A stretch of DNA of 64,000 nucleotides. Source: Hydractinia symbiolongicarpus (Eukaryota; Cnidaria; Hydrozoa; Anthoathecata; Hydractiniidae). Of this stretch, positions 38,601 to 64,000 are shown piece by piece (position 1 is the stretch's first letter; each line of letters opens with the position of its first letter). The DNA lies in NCBI RefSeq assembly GCF_029227915.1, contig NC_079884.1, positions 21,326,001 to 21,390,000 of the forward strand, in the 5' to 3' direction. The position numbers were made by a program, and so were the translations under genes. The notes below the pieces were generated by a model. That model searched no databases and was not told the DNA's origin. It worked only from the letters and a program-made list of their open reading frames with translations.

Positions 38601-41198
38601 AGACCAGGAAAAGGCCTGAGGGTTTTATTTCCTAAGTGGTTGGCCTACCTGTAACAAATTATAAATTTGGTCTTTTAAATAATTAATGATAATTTTGCGA
38701 GGAAGGACCATATATATATACACAGAAGAAGAATTCAATTTTACACCTTGCAAGCTTTGTTTTTCTATATTTTGTATAAATTCGTACTGGGGAGGACTCC
38801 GTGCAATATATCGAAATGACTGATCCTTCTCGATTTAAATTTGATGTGTTCTAAATCGTATATAGTTTTGGAAATTTTGTGTAAGATTTAATGGGTAAGG
38901 GCTAGATGCAATATGTCAAAAAAACTTTTTTTGTTGAATCAGAAGCACTCCCTACAACCATTCTTTTTTTTACAATTTGTGAAGCTTTTGTAAAGAAAGA
39001 GTGTATGCAATATTATCGAAATAACTGATTTTTATTGCAAACTGTCTTTCTTAGGCATTTTGGATTAAAATATTGTTTTAGAGGGCATATGCAGTAGATA
39101 TATGTACCGAAATAATTAAATTTTGCAAACTTTGATTTTGTCGTTACCTCTCATTTTTTACATTTTGATTAAACTTTTGTGGGAGACCGTCGGTATGCGA
39201 AGGACCAAAATAAGAGATTTTAGTATTATTTAGAATTTGTATTTTGTGTTGCAAAATTGGTGCAAAAATTGACATAAAATGAACTTATATACAGATTGAT
39301 TGCTGTTGTTTAACATGACTCATTATGACTTATATATATATTTTATGAAAATTTGTGACAGAATACTATGTGAGATTTGAAATTTTGTTTACTTTATTGA
39401 TGGTAAAACAGCATGCAAATTGCTAAAAGGACTTTATTAATTTTAGGTTTAAACACCGTTATTTTGTTGGCATTTTGTCTAAAGTTTGGTGAGGAAGGAC
39501 CGTATGCAATATATCAAATAATGTTTTATTGCATTATAATTTATCCTTGCAAATCCCTTTTTAACGCCTTAGATAAAAATTTCTACTTAGGCAAAATTTT
39601 TTGTTTATTTTTCACATTTTGTGTCAACCTTTGGCAGGGTTTGCAATAAACTAACTGATTTTAACATATACAATGAGAGAGATTTGTGTTTGACATTGAT
39701 CAGCTTTTTTGTATATATGTGGCGTTTTGAGTGATTTAAATTTTATGGGTGAGATGTATGTTGAAATGCTTTTGGAAACTTCTTTCCGAATAATTTTCGC
39801 ATTTGTCAGATGGTCAGAGCAAGTAATTTTAGTAGATTTAGATTTTAAATGTCACATAAATACTGCAGTTGTTGAAAACCTTTAATTTTTTTGGTCATTT
39901 ATATAATAATGCAGATGTAAGATGCGCACTGCTGTATTGTTTGTTTTTTGATGGACATATATCTGCTACATAAATTAAATGGAATACAGTGGATTCTTCC
40001 ACGGGAAACAGCTAGTTTTTAAGTAAATCCCAACCTCGTATTCTTAAAAGAAATAAAAAACCGTGTATTGTATTAATAATTCGCGAAATTAAAAAAAATA
40101 ATTTTCGCAAAATATTAGACTTGCTGAAATTTCTCGCAAAATTTTTTTTTCGCGAAAACCAATTTCCGTAAGCTGCCACTTAATGAGTCGTTATGTATGA
40201 TCTAAACAATCCAATTCGTAAAATTTTTTTCCCTGGCACTACTCAATGTAACTAATTTTTTACGGATTTTAAACAAATGAACCCACGAAATATTGAAATT
40301 TTACCTGAGAACGAAAAGAAGTATAATTCTATTCACAAACAAAAAAAATAGAACGGTGATGTCAAATCGTAATAAAGATTTGTTAAGCGTGTAGTTTTGT
40401 GTCAATGTTTTTGATAAAGAAGAGGGTTTCTTTAAAAAATAATTGAAAACATTTTTCACGTCATTCGCAGAAATTAAAACATGCAAAATCATTTACATAA
40501 TACTCGCGAAATGTAATATATTTGTTCCGTTAAATTTATCTACTCCCGAAATTTAGCACTATTAAAGTAATCATTCACAAAGATTTCTCTCACTGAATTC
40601 TACAAAAAATCTCGTGAAAGCCCAATTCAGTGAAATTTACTAATAGCCTCGCGAAAAATTCTCCGAAAGTAGACGAATTGTTATAATATATAAAAATATA
40701 TGCTGCTCAATTTAATTACTGAATGTGATTCTTTTAAAAGATTAAACTGTTTTACAAAAGATCAAATTTTCGACGCGAAAACACTTCGGTATGTCTACTT
40801 CGGTATAACCAATTTAAAAGAACGTATTACCCGATATATGGTTATAAACACTAAATTATGCTTTTTTTAACAGCAATAATAGTCTTGAATATTAGTTATA
40901 TAACACTGTCTACGATGGTGGACAAAAACTTACCAAAACGTTCGGGTTGATTTAACTTATTTTAGGCTGAAGCTAGCATTTTTAAATATATACAAATAAT
41001 TATTTTTTACTTTATTTTATATTTTATGACTAAAGATTTCCCCCTAATGATGCGACAAATTTTGAACATCAGAAAAAAAGAAATCGATATTTTTTTGAAA
41101 AATGAAAGAAGTCCCTTAAAAATAATACATGTAGTTGATTAATACTTACATAAAGCAATGAAGACATTGAAGAAAAGCAATTGGATGAGCCGCGACAT
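35655..41198 (-). CDS. Secreted Glu/Lys/Asp-rich repeat protein, two exons (356 aa)
   Basis: Exon 1 CDS 41198-41150 encodes MSRLIQLLFFNVFIAL, a signal-peptide core, then a GTAAGT donor. Exon 2 is 36676-35655 after a TTTCTTTAG acceptor. The join gives C-LYSTGDCHP and one open frame of 1071 nt including stop, so the splice is well supported. After a short neutral segment with a possible dibasic site (WKR-AA, about residue 43), the protein is almost only Glu, Lys, Asp and Ser: an Asp-rich block, then about 11 imperfect 16-23-residue repeats of the type KE-x-SK-x-V-E-DKKDE-x-EE. It ends in a Lys/His-rich tail. NAT, NKS and NET are possible N-glycosylation sites. No enzyme domain; probably disordered and extracellular. 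Matrix, mucus or mineral-binding roles are guesses. I do not recognise an orthologue. Confidence 0.72.
36677..41149 (-). other. 4.5-kb intron of the secreted repeat-protein gene, with decayed tandem repeats
   Basis: Contains AGCTAG and AT microsatellites near 37735-37785. At about 37900-39790 there is an old tandem repeat: words like GTATGCAATATATC followed by AAATAACTGATTTT, then TTTTGTGGGAGG, recur every 90-130 bp (for example near 38796, 38900, 39000, 39090, 39190, 39500). GCGAAA-rich repeat pieces lie at 40080-40160 and 40540-40680. No other exon was needed to keep the frame. Confidence 0.5.
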
Positions 41199-41229
41199 TT
41201 TCTTAGTAGTCTCTGTAACTGTGCTGTTT

Positions 41230-42330
41230 AATACACAAAAACACCGTTTCGCTGCGAATAGCAATCTAAAATGATCTACGTTTGATAGGTGTAGATGGCC
41301 TACCTGCTTTTTCATTTACGCATCGCTACACTGTGCAATGCGTACCGCAAACAATTCCTGCTAATCTTCCTGTTTCGACAGAAAGTCATTCACACCATGT
41401 GGCGCTATTGTTCAGCAATTGGTTCATTTTAACGGAAGCCGATTCGTTCAATTTGCGCATGTTAATTCATTTAGAGCCAGAATACGTTTTAAATTGCTTT
41501 TATTGAAGTTATAACATTTTTAGCGCTTTTTTTATCTTTTATGTGCGTTGAAAGTGGTGATGGGTTCTCAGGTTAGGCCTGTGTATTTTTGACGACTGTA
41601 AGTTTCTTGACGAGAACCAATTAAAACGCTCCACAATTTATGCTCAATATAGCTTTCGCCAGATAGATGTGGCACGCTTGAAAGCCCAAACGGAAACTTC
41701 TTCGCTTTTTTTTGATGATGTAACTATAACACATTGTGAACACGTCAAAACCTCGAAAAAATAAACTTTTGCGAATTAAGAGAAACCGCGAAATCCGGGG
41801 AGATGAATTTCGCTAATGGCCCTTTTTTCAAGTTGTTTTGCGACAGTTAGCTTTTATAGACGATAGACGATAGATGCAGATGTTGATTATTATTTGTTCG
41901 AGAAGTCTGGAAGTAGCAAACTTACCAAAAAAGTCGGCAGCAATAACAACTGATCGATTTTTAAAGAATTTTTATTGGGTGATTAAAGATTGGGATACTT
42001 CAATTGGAAACCTGATAAAAGACATTTACATCAATGATAGGATACAAGTTTATACAACAGTTAACAAAGAATAAACAAGAAGCCCTAGGGGCTCTAAGAA
42101 TTTCCGCTCGCTACCAGAATATTTGATGAAAACCTGCTAATTCGTTGTGTTATTGTGCCAAACATTCGAAGGGGTTTGGTGCATGAACCTCTGAAGATAA
42201 AGCCCATCAGTGACATTATATCTTGCAACAAACGCAAACAAAACGAAACGTGTCATAATAAACTCACATTTTAAAAGAAAATGCTAACAAAAAATACAGC
42301 CTATCATTCATGGTTGAAAGTCTTGCGATT
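41230..42330. other. Upstream flank of the repeat-protein gene; no other gene seen
   Basis: Promoter region expected at 41200-41300. No clear TATA box. A GCGAAA-rich repeat remnant lies near 41750-41850. Confidence 0.35.
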
Positions 42331-42337
42331 GAAACGT

Positions 42338-43232
42338 TTATGGTCTTAAACGGCATTAGTTGACAAAAAATCAAAATTTTTATGTGACCATCATTTTTAG
42401 CATACTTTTTTATTAACTGTGTCAATTTTTGTCGAAAATAAAGCAGTTTTAATTTTTGGATAAATTTTGGCCTTAAATGACATTTAGGTGACAAAAAATC
42501 AAACTTTTGTACCATCATCATTTTCAGCAAACTTTATTTGTTAACTGTGCCAGATTTAGCCGAAAATGAAGTGGTTTTAATTTTTGGACCAATTTTGGCC
42601 TAAAATGGCATTTAGATGACAAAAATCAAAGTTTTGATGTCACCATTATGTTCAGCATACTTTTTTTGTTAACTTTGCCAATTTTTGTTGAAAATGAAGT
42701 AGTTTTAATTTTTGGACCAATTTTGGCCTAAAATGACATTTAAGGTGGCAAAAAACCAAAATTTTGATGTAACCATCATGTTCACCATACTTTTTTTGTT
42801 AATTGTGCTAAAATTTGTCAAAAATAAAGTAGTTTTAATTTTTGGACCAATTTTGGCCTAAAATGAGATTTAGGTAACAAGAAATCAAAATTTTGATGTC
42901 GCCATCATGTACACCATACTTTATTTGTTTACTGTGCCAAATTTTGTTAAAAATAAAGTAGTTTTAATTTTTGGACCAATTTTGGCCTGAAATGACATTT
43001 AGGTAAGAAGAAATCAAAATTTTGATGTCACCATCATTTTCAGCATACTTTATTTGTTAACTGTTCCAAATTTTGTTGAAAATAAAGTAGTTCTAAATTT
43101 TGGACCAATTTTGGCCTAAAATGACATTTAGGTGACAAAAATCAAAATTATTATGTCGCCATTATGTTCAGCATACTTTTTTTGTTAACTGTGCCAAATT
43201 TTGTCGAAAACAAATACCAATTTTGGCCTGAA
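42338..43232. repeat. Satellite array: about seven copies of a 129-bp unit
   Basis: The anchor GGACCAATTTTGGCC (or a close variant) recurs at 42458, 42586, 42714, 42844, 42973, 43102 and about 43214: steps of 128-130 bp, the last shortened. Each unit also holds ATCAAAATTTTGATG, CACCATCATGTTCAGCATAC and GTTAACTGTGCC. Copies differ by several bases each, so the array is not very young. A relative in opposite orientation lies at 15.39-15.52 kb. Confidence 0.9.
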
Positions 43233-43477
43233 GCGTCAATACCCAGTAGTTAAGGAGCTTGGGTACGAAGTTTACATCTGTGACGGACCAACGTGAAATC
43301 CCAGGGTCGATTTTTTCTCAAAAAATGCTCCGAAAGAAAAAAACGACGGTTTTAAAGAATTTCCTACGCCTTCGGGCGCGGAAATTCAACAAACAAACGT
43401 TCATAACCATGCAAGCAAAATTTTAAAATGAACATATTCTCAATATATTTTTAAAGCTTTGCCTTTTAGTTGAAAGC

Positions 43478-43930
43478 AAGCTAATTTCATACGAGAAAGG
43501 GCTTGATAATTTTTCTGCGAAAGTTTTTTTATTTTTTTCGAGAATATTTATTGAATATCAAGATATCGGGCTTTAAAGTTTCGCTAATTATGCGAAATTA
43601 TGACATCACCGAGTAGCTCTTAAAGAAATAATTGCTTTTATCAATCAAGTACAATTACTGATTATAAAGAAAGACAAATTCAATGGCTGAAAACAATAAT
43701 TCATATACCTTGTAAAACTGGTAAAAGCAACACCCCACTTACAGCTACTCGATGATGTCATGCATAATTAGTGGAACTTCAATTTCAGCTACTCGATGAT
43801 GTCATGCATAATTAGTGGAACTTCAATTTCAAAAATCTTTAGAACCGATCCAAATTTTTTAAAAATATATTCAAATTCATCGACAAATTTTCAAGCTCTT
43901 TCTTCGTATAAAATCAACCTTTTTCAAAGT
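43478..43930. mobile_element. Fold-back element with inverted arms and an internal 44-bp duplication
   Basis: Left arm about 43478-43620 and right arm about 43740-43915 are diverged inverted copies: TACGAGAAAGGGCTTGATAA, TTTCGCTAATTATGC and ATGACATCACCGAGTAGCT are met in complement on the right. In the right arm a 44-bp block is exactly duplicated in tandem (43743-43786 and 43787-43830). No coding capacity. Confidence 0.65.
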
Positions 43931-44089
43931 GGGAGGTAAGCTTCAGCTTTTTGCCTAGTTTCACCGTGAATATTCTTATAAAGTATACGTGTTTCTGTCT
44001 GCAAAAAGCAAAGTAGATGTTTTTAATTTCTCTTGAAAACGCCGAAAAATACTTGTCTCAAACGCCACGACGACAATAACATTAATTTA

Positions 44090-44335
44090 ACGTCAATAAT
44101 TTAATTTGAACTAATGACGTCGTTACAAAGTACCTGTAATTTTCAACGTGTGAATTACTAGGGACAACCTGGGACCAAATTCAGTAAGTTTCCCAAACCT
44201 GGGTCCCCAAATCCAATTCGAAATGAACGGGTTGACAAGGTCATCCAAAAAACCTCTAACAGTTTGTCAAAAGTACTTATACATTTCTTACATTATTTTA
44301 ATCAGAGTTTTAAACTCTTTAAAGGCTACTACAGG
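44090..44335 (-). repeat. Dispersed repeat, relative of 12.56-13.05 kb
   Basis: Read on the minus strand, TTTGACAAACT, GTCAACCCGTTCAT, GGTTTGGGAAA, TTGGTCCCAGGTTGTCCCTAG come in the same order as on the plus strand at 12.80-12.88 kb. Confidence 0.55.
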
Positions 44336-44420
44336 TTAACAAAATTTTTAAAAATATTTTTTTATGAATATGAACGGGTCATAGCTGCGTCATCAAAATT
44401 CAAATGATGGACCTTTTTAA

Positions 44421-45290
44421 TTTTTTTCTGCCTAAGTGGTTTTTTTCCACGGGTTTTAGTGACTAGTATTGTTATAAAAAGATGCTATTTTCACCACCTA
44501 CCAAAACAAAAATGATTTTTGGATTTGGCTTGGTTTGCCGCACTGAAATCAGCTCTCGACTCTCTTAAAATGAAACTCATAAAAATCACCATAATATCGA
44601 AGGCGAGCCACTTTTTTTCAACCGGGTATACTTTGTCAACAAATTTATTTTATTTTATTTTTTTTGTTGAAAGTAAAGTTTTGAAATTAGTTTTTGATGG
44701 AGACTAAGTTATTTATTAAGAACCATAAACACATAAAGAAAACTTAATTAAAAAGTAAACGTTTTTTCTGTAGCTATTTTTCAGCCTGCTGGGTTGGGAA
44801 AACGACATGTAATGGGGTGATAGCAAACTGACTTCAGCCCGGAAAATCGTGCCAACTTGGCTAATTGACTCATCATATAAATACACCCCTTTGGTTATTA
44901 TACATTCAAATACCGACAAGCAATAATAATAAATAATAATAATGACGTCAACATTGATTTTTTGATACAAAATTCTTACATTTTAGCTACGGTTACAATT
45001 TTTATTGCTATAGTATTTGTCCTTCCCAGATATTCATGGGGTGGGAAGATTATCTAGACCCAAAATAGGATTAAAATATTTATAGATATAATAATAGAAA
45101 TACCGCTAACAAAATTACGACAAGGAATTAGAATACCCCTTAAAAGACTTGTATTGTATTAAACTTGTGATAAAAAAGTCATAATTTTCCAGCTTTACAC
45201 GTTACCTAGAACATAAGTTATTAAAAAAAGTATTGGTGTTAAAATTGCACCTTTTTTATATCAATACTAGTTCCACTTAGGCAGAAAAAA
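44421..45290. mobile_element. Inverted-repeat-bounded element, about 870 bp
   Basis: CTGCCTAAGTGG at 44428-44439 followed by ACTAGTATTG-TATAAAAA is mirrored at 45240-45284. A 22-bp insertion separates the two blocks on the left. The inner sequence has no recognisable transposase. Possibly a non-autonomous DNA transposon. Confidence 0.5.
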
Positions 45291-45747
45291 ATAATAAGGC
45301 AAGTGCAGATTTGATCGTTTTTATGAGTATCTGCGATATTAATGTTTTACAAACTTAAAAAAAATCTTTCTTCCGCATTTTTTCTAGCGATTTTTTCGAG
45401 CATCCTCTGAGTAAAAATTATCCTAGCTGGTAAGTATGTCAATTTATTTTTCATTTTAATAAAAGTTCTGTAAAGAGAACTTAACGAAAAATGTTTCAAA
45501 TCCTAAAGTCTGTCGTTTTGCCACCAATGGATTTATTTTTTGTAAGCATGAGCTTAAAAAAAGCTTTTATTTTATTATTCGCATACCAGTCATATTGCGA
45601 TATTTCACACACTTTTTTTCGCGAATGAACCAATTTTTAGCTATTAATAATTTTTTGCGAATTGATCATATCTCGAATATTTTCGCGGTTTAATAAAAAA
45701 TGTAATTTTATTAACTTTGCAGTCCGTAAAAAACCTGAAATGGACGA

Positions 45748-45984
45748 TTAAAAAAAACATACTGTGTTTTCATCATCATGTGATTCTGAACAATGAGTTA
45801 CCGTCAGGTTCCAATTCTGAGCTGGAATCATCCTCCCATTTTTGAATTTTCTTGCGAAAACAATCAAAGTCTCAAAGAGGTGCAAGAGCACAAGCAACGG
45901 TAACAGGGAATATATTACCGACGTAGCACTCTTGTTCAAGGTGCATTTGTCACCGTTACAATGCTCAGTAGCATAACGAACCAT
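45748..45984 (-). CDS. Possible exon of a Ly6-like or small type I membrane protein
   Basis: A 78-codon frame with EHCNGDKC followed by an Asn-Ser glycosylation site, then a hydrophobic stretch (VIYSLLPLLVLLHLF) and a basic RKFK. This recalls the end of Ly6/uPAR three-finger proteins, where CN precedes a GPI or membrane segment. ACA-GTATGT near the end could be a splice donor. No matching upstream or downstream exon was found, so it may be chance. Confidence 0.22.
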   Translation of the reverse strand: MVRYATEHCNGDKCTLNKSATSVIYSLLPLLVLLHLFETLIVFARKFKNGRMIPAQNWNLTVTHCSESHDDENTVCFF

Positions 45985-46555
45985 TTATTAATAAGCCGAT
46001 ATGAAATGTTGTTAGGGGAGCTCTATCTTGAACCAGTAGATGATCATATAATGGGGACGTTCTTCATTTTCCTTGAGAACGATTTCGTAGGAACCAACCA
46101 ATGTACGCCGTGTGAGGCTTCGTCAAGCACAAAAAATTTTAAAAAAAGGCGAAAATTCAGTCAAGAGACATTCCAAACATGCGGTACTTGAGATTAATGA
46201 TTATGGCATGTCTTATTGTTTTTTAGTAAGTTTAGACATCTGCTTTTCTGGTTGTTTTGTTTTTAAATTTTGAGAAAAATGTCAAACGTTTTGTAACCCA
46301 GTCAGGAGAACAAATTATTTCAGGCTAAAAAAAACTTTCGCAAAACTTAAACTTTTGCGAATGGAAATTATGAATTCTTGGAAGTTTTCTCGATCCTGAT
46401 GTGTTTGCATCGAAAATGCCTGATCTTTTCTATCTGTTTGAAATTACCTCCTCCCTCTTCGTGGCAGTCATGTAAATTGTAGAAAGATATGGAACATGTT
46501 ACTAAATTAATTTCCATTTTTTGTTTATAATTTCTCAGCATTTTGGACAAAAACC

Positions 46556-46940
46556 GCGAAAATTGTACGATAATCTCACAAATTGACGATTTGAAGTTGA
46601 AATTTACATATACTATTGTAGTTTTAGGTGAATCAGAAGAAAAAAATGTAAAAAGTGTAAATCGTTGTTTTTAAAAGGAGAAAAATCCAAATTTCGCGGT
46701 AAATATTATTATTATTATATATATTTCGCCAGTATAAAAGTATGCATATATATAAATTACAAGGCTAGTTGGCATATAATAACGGCAGGATCAAGTAGAA
46801 GACACAAGGTGTCTTATCATCGAGCCCCTAGTAAATAATATTGGAATTTCGCGAACTTTGAGTTTCCCAATAATTTTTGCGGGAACTTATATTTGCGAAA
46901 TTGAAAAAAACTTGTAAAATTCGCGAAAATTAATTCCCTT
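46556..46940. repeat. GCGAAA-rich repeat (family shared with 55.97-56.36 kb)
   Basis: Ordered words match the copy at 56 kb: GTGTAAATCGT, then AATCCAAATTTCGCG, then GAGTTTCCCAATAATTTTTGCGGGAACT, split over two blocks by about 150 bp of AT-rich sequence. It ends AATTAATTCCCTTGGGG. Confidence 0.5.
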
Positions 46941-47226
46941 GGGGTAATAAACAACTTCTTGGAAAAAGCTTCCTCGGTGTTTAGAAAGCTAAAGCTCCAA
47001 TTATAATTAGACCTATTTCCATATCCATTCTTGTTCAGCCCAATATACATACTAAAATACCAAAAAATTATGAGCAAAATTTTAGCTTGTAGGGAAGTAG
47101 TGCATGAATGGTTTGTATTATTTTGTCATACAATTTTATTACATACATTTAATAATATGACATAATGACATAGAATAGCCCAGTATTTAGTAGGCCATTC
47201 TAATGGCTTGTTTTCTAAGCTTAGTA

Positions 47227-47747
47227 CTTTATTCGGAGAAACTTCCGCGAGTCCATAAACTCGCGAAATTTCTTGGATAATTTTTTTGCGAATCTACAAA
47301 TTTCGCGATTTTGTATTTTCTTATAAAAAAAGTGGCCTATATTTTTTATAATAGAAAAGTTTTAACGATGTAATTTTCTTTCTAATGATATGTGAAAACT
47401 TCTATTTACAAATTGGGTTCATCTTCCAAATCACAAAACAGATCAAACACATTTTGTAGGCTCGTCTTCTTCCGGCTTCCACGCATCGTCATCATCGTGT
47501 TCTTCAGCACTAACTCGGTTATAAGCCATACATACATTTGAAACATCATCGTTTTTGTTTATTTCTAAGTTTATTCCAATCTTGTCCCAGCGCCAGTTCT
47601 CTTTTTTTTATCGGGAGGGCGAACCAAGTGAGGGCCAGTCGAGAAAAAACTTTTAAAACCAGCAATTTTTTTTTAAAAAATTAGTGGATAAACTTTCGCG
47701 AATCGACAATCGACGCGCAAAATTCGCGAAAGTTTCTCCGAATAAGG
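47227..47747. mobile_element. TA-flanked MITE (CCTTATTCGG family), copy 2
   Basis: Left end CTTTATTCGGAGAAACTT and right end AAGTTTCTCCGAATAAGG are inverted copies, with GCGA following inside, and TA on both outer sides (47225-47226, 47748-47749). 521 bp, no transposase. Same family as 20387-20856. Confidence 0.7.
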
Positions 47748-47749
47748 TA

Positions 47750-49171
47750 TTCAATGAGCTAGCTTTGAACATGATAAGTAGCTGGCTTATTCTTAGCAAA
47801 CGTGAAATTTCAAGTTGTTTATCAAAATTGATAACGTCGCTGGCATATATGTCCACCATTCCCCTTTTTTAAAATATCAGTAAAAATAACATAGGCTTAA
47901 TAAAAGTTTACTTATATTGTAAGGGATGTCATTGTAACCCTTTTTATTTTTTAAGTGAGACAATAAGAGTAGTAGTATTTAAAGGTTATCACTTTTGTAG
48001 TTTCAGAATTAGCATACTGACTTTTTCATGGTGGGGCAAGTTGGACTTTACACCCCTTGTTCTCGGTATTGAAGTTCTAAAATGCAAAGGGCTTTCCAAG
48101 CAATTCAGTTTTTCTTTGGATTTTCTTGCTTTAAGAAGAATCGACAATGCAATTTACAGCATCTACTCGTTATGTCAAAAGTTGCATCGTTGCGCTCTGC
48201 TATCAAATTTATATTATTTTCCAACTCGCTTTTTTTTTGATAACGCAGGCCTGGGCCATCATTAGAGTGGACATCTTGTCAGTGCGACAGTAAATATACT
48301 GTAGTGGGAGTCCCTTGGTGAGGTAATATTACGACAGATTCATTTTGAGCACCGTGAAGAATAAAAACAATACTTCGTTTTCCTCCGCAGAGCGTGATAT
48401 GAACAAAATCACACCAACTTTTGCAGTAATATTTTTTTAAAGAGATATGATACAAATTATATTTTCAGCAATTGCTTTTGTACACTATAACAACAACAGA
48501 ATATCAACCTTATACCTAATCTCTCGCTAACATCGTAGTAATTTTGTAAAAACGCATGGGTTAGGAAAGAAATTGTAGATCATTTTTGAAAAACACGAGC
48601 TTTTACGCGTGCTTATTTCACGGATACAAAAATAAGTTAAACAAAAAAATGCCCATTTTGCAAAACTTATATAATAGGTATGTGTAATTTTTGTGAATAT
48701 AAAAACTGGTATTTTTAAAACAACCTTATAAAGATAAAGATGTGCCATACCAAATCGAAATGGTGTATCAATAAAAGCTAGTTGCGTGACTCTAGCTCAC
48801 AGAAGCCTAAGTTCTAAGTTGGTGCTACGTAATTATAACATATATATAAATCACAAATATTGCGCTTATTAGAAAAGAAATAATTTGCCGTTACAAATAT
48901 TGCGATAGTGATCGAGTTAAAACATGCCGGTACACTACGCGTCTACCATGTTGATTTCCGTTCATATGCCACAAATCAGGAGAGATAGTTGTATTAAATC
49001 TGTGCAATTTGTAAAACTATACTGTTTCAAAGTTTTTTTTCGCAGTGAGACGATGTTACTATAATTTTTTTCTCAAAGAACAGCAGCTGCATCGCGTGGG
49101 GTCTTCGTTGATTATGACGTTATCCTTCATTCCACCACAGGGCGGAGTATAACAACACAATACGTGTCTCG
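47750..49171. other. Downstream flank of PKN; no gene seen
   Basis: Should hold the PKN 3' UTR just below 49172, but no canonical AATAAA (minus) was found close by. Small frames only. Confidence 0.35.
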
Positions 49172-63364
<14,193 letters not shown>

Positions 63365-64000
63365 CTACAAAAGCAAAAAAACACAATATATATCTATGCA
63401 AAATACACCTTCTCATTGAAATTGTAAAGAACAGACGGCACATATTTGTTTTCCCCGAGCCTATTATATTTATTTTTGTAACTTTGCATCTAGGCGACAG
63501 TTTACAAAAAAAAATTCAGGTCAACTAGTGAAGGCCTTTGATGGTCAGCTCAATCATGTATCATATCTTTCATCAAAATGGGTATATTGAAATGATACAT
63601 TTCAGTAGCGAAGTCGTATTAGCTATAGTTTATTGAAAGATGTATTTTCCAGCCAAGGAATTATAATTAATTGTTAGTAAAAACATGAAAAAACTTCTAA
63701 AGTTAATTTAAAGAGGATCCTTGGCAAACAAATTACGTCTAATTCTTCTTCGGCTCCCAGAAACAAGCTGATCACCAGCTATTATTCCAGAAAATATTTC
63801 CCTGGTGTGTACATTTAAACAAGCATTAATATGTTCGAATTTATTGCTTGATGTAAGTGATTAGGTAAAAAAAACCTGATAAACAATGCTAACAAAGCTT
63901 TGTTGAACCTTTTTTAAAAGACATGTTTATGTGTCTTCCACAATAAACTGAAATGGAATGTATGGACCTGTGGAGTGTATTTATTAGCCACATCTAGTTA

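Noticed and set aside
42264-42530. Minus-strand 88-codon frame
   Set aside because: Lies in the 129-bp satellite; repeated low-complexity translation.

Overview
The window looks like AT-rich animal nuclear DNA. The best guess is a cnidarian, probably a hydrozoan; this is inference from family content and repeat style, not proven. The animal origin is supported by a spliced protein kinase N gene (HR1-C2-kinase layout), a PGAP4/TMEM246-type glycosyltransferase, an AIG1/ADTRP-family membrane protein, tRNA-derived SINEs and many small inverted-repeat (MITE-like) elements. There is nothing bacterial or viral and no CRISPR array.

Layout. (1) 0.3-1.1 kb, minus: intronless AIG1/ADTRP-like gene. (2) 1.1-24.5 kb: no convincing gene. 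It holds a MITE (3.2 kb), short tandem repeats (4.3 kb), a decayed LINE (5.7-6.8 kb), palindromes (7.36, 9.63, 15.4 kb), a SINE with a perfect run of about 55 AAAT units (10.1-10.6 kb), a tRNA-like SINE head (17.1 kb) and a TA-flanked MITE (20.4-20.9 kb). (3) 24.6-25.8 kb, plus: intronless gene for a 396-residue membrane-anchored protein of unknown family, with a clear TATA box and poly(A) signal. (4) 27-32 kb: truncated SINE, fold-back element, LINE relic. (5) 34.0-35.1 kb, plus: intronless PGAP4-like gene, facing (6) a two-exon minus-strand gene (35.66-41.20 kb) for a secreted Glu/Lys/Asp repeat protein. Their poly(A) signals lie about 40 bp apart. (7) 41.2-49.1 kb: a 129-bp satellite array, a fold-back element, two inverted-repeat elements, and one possible Ly6-like exon. 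(8) 49.17-63.36 kb, minus: 17 exons of protein kinase N, whose 5' end lies beyond the right edge. I rebuilt every junction by hand. The exons total 2331 nt and keep one open frame of 776 residues through HR1c, C2, a Ser-rich linker, the kinase domain and the C-terminal tail. (9) Nested in the 6-kb PKN intron, same strand, is a 695-codon open frame (56.58-58.67 kb) for a basic, Cys-motif-containing protein with a duplicated 12-residue motif.

No operon-like cooperation is expected. PKN is a Rho-effector kinase, PGAP4 modifies GPI glycans in the Golgi, and AIG1-family proteins are lipid hydrolases. The most novel-looking items are the nested ORF in PKN, the secreted charged-repeat protein, the orphan HxxxH protein at 24.6 kb, and the satellite whose inverted relative lies 27 kb away. 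All calls come from reading the sequence; no database search was run.
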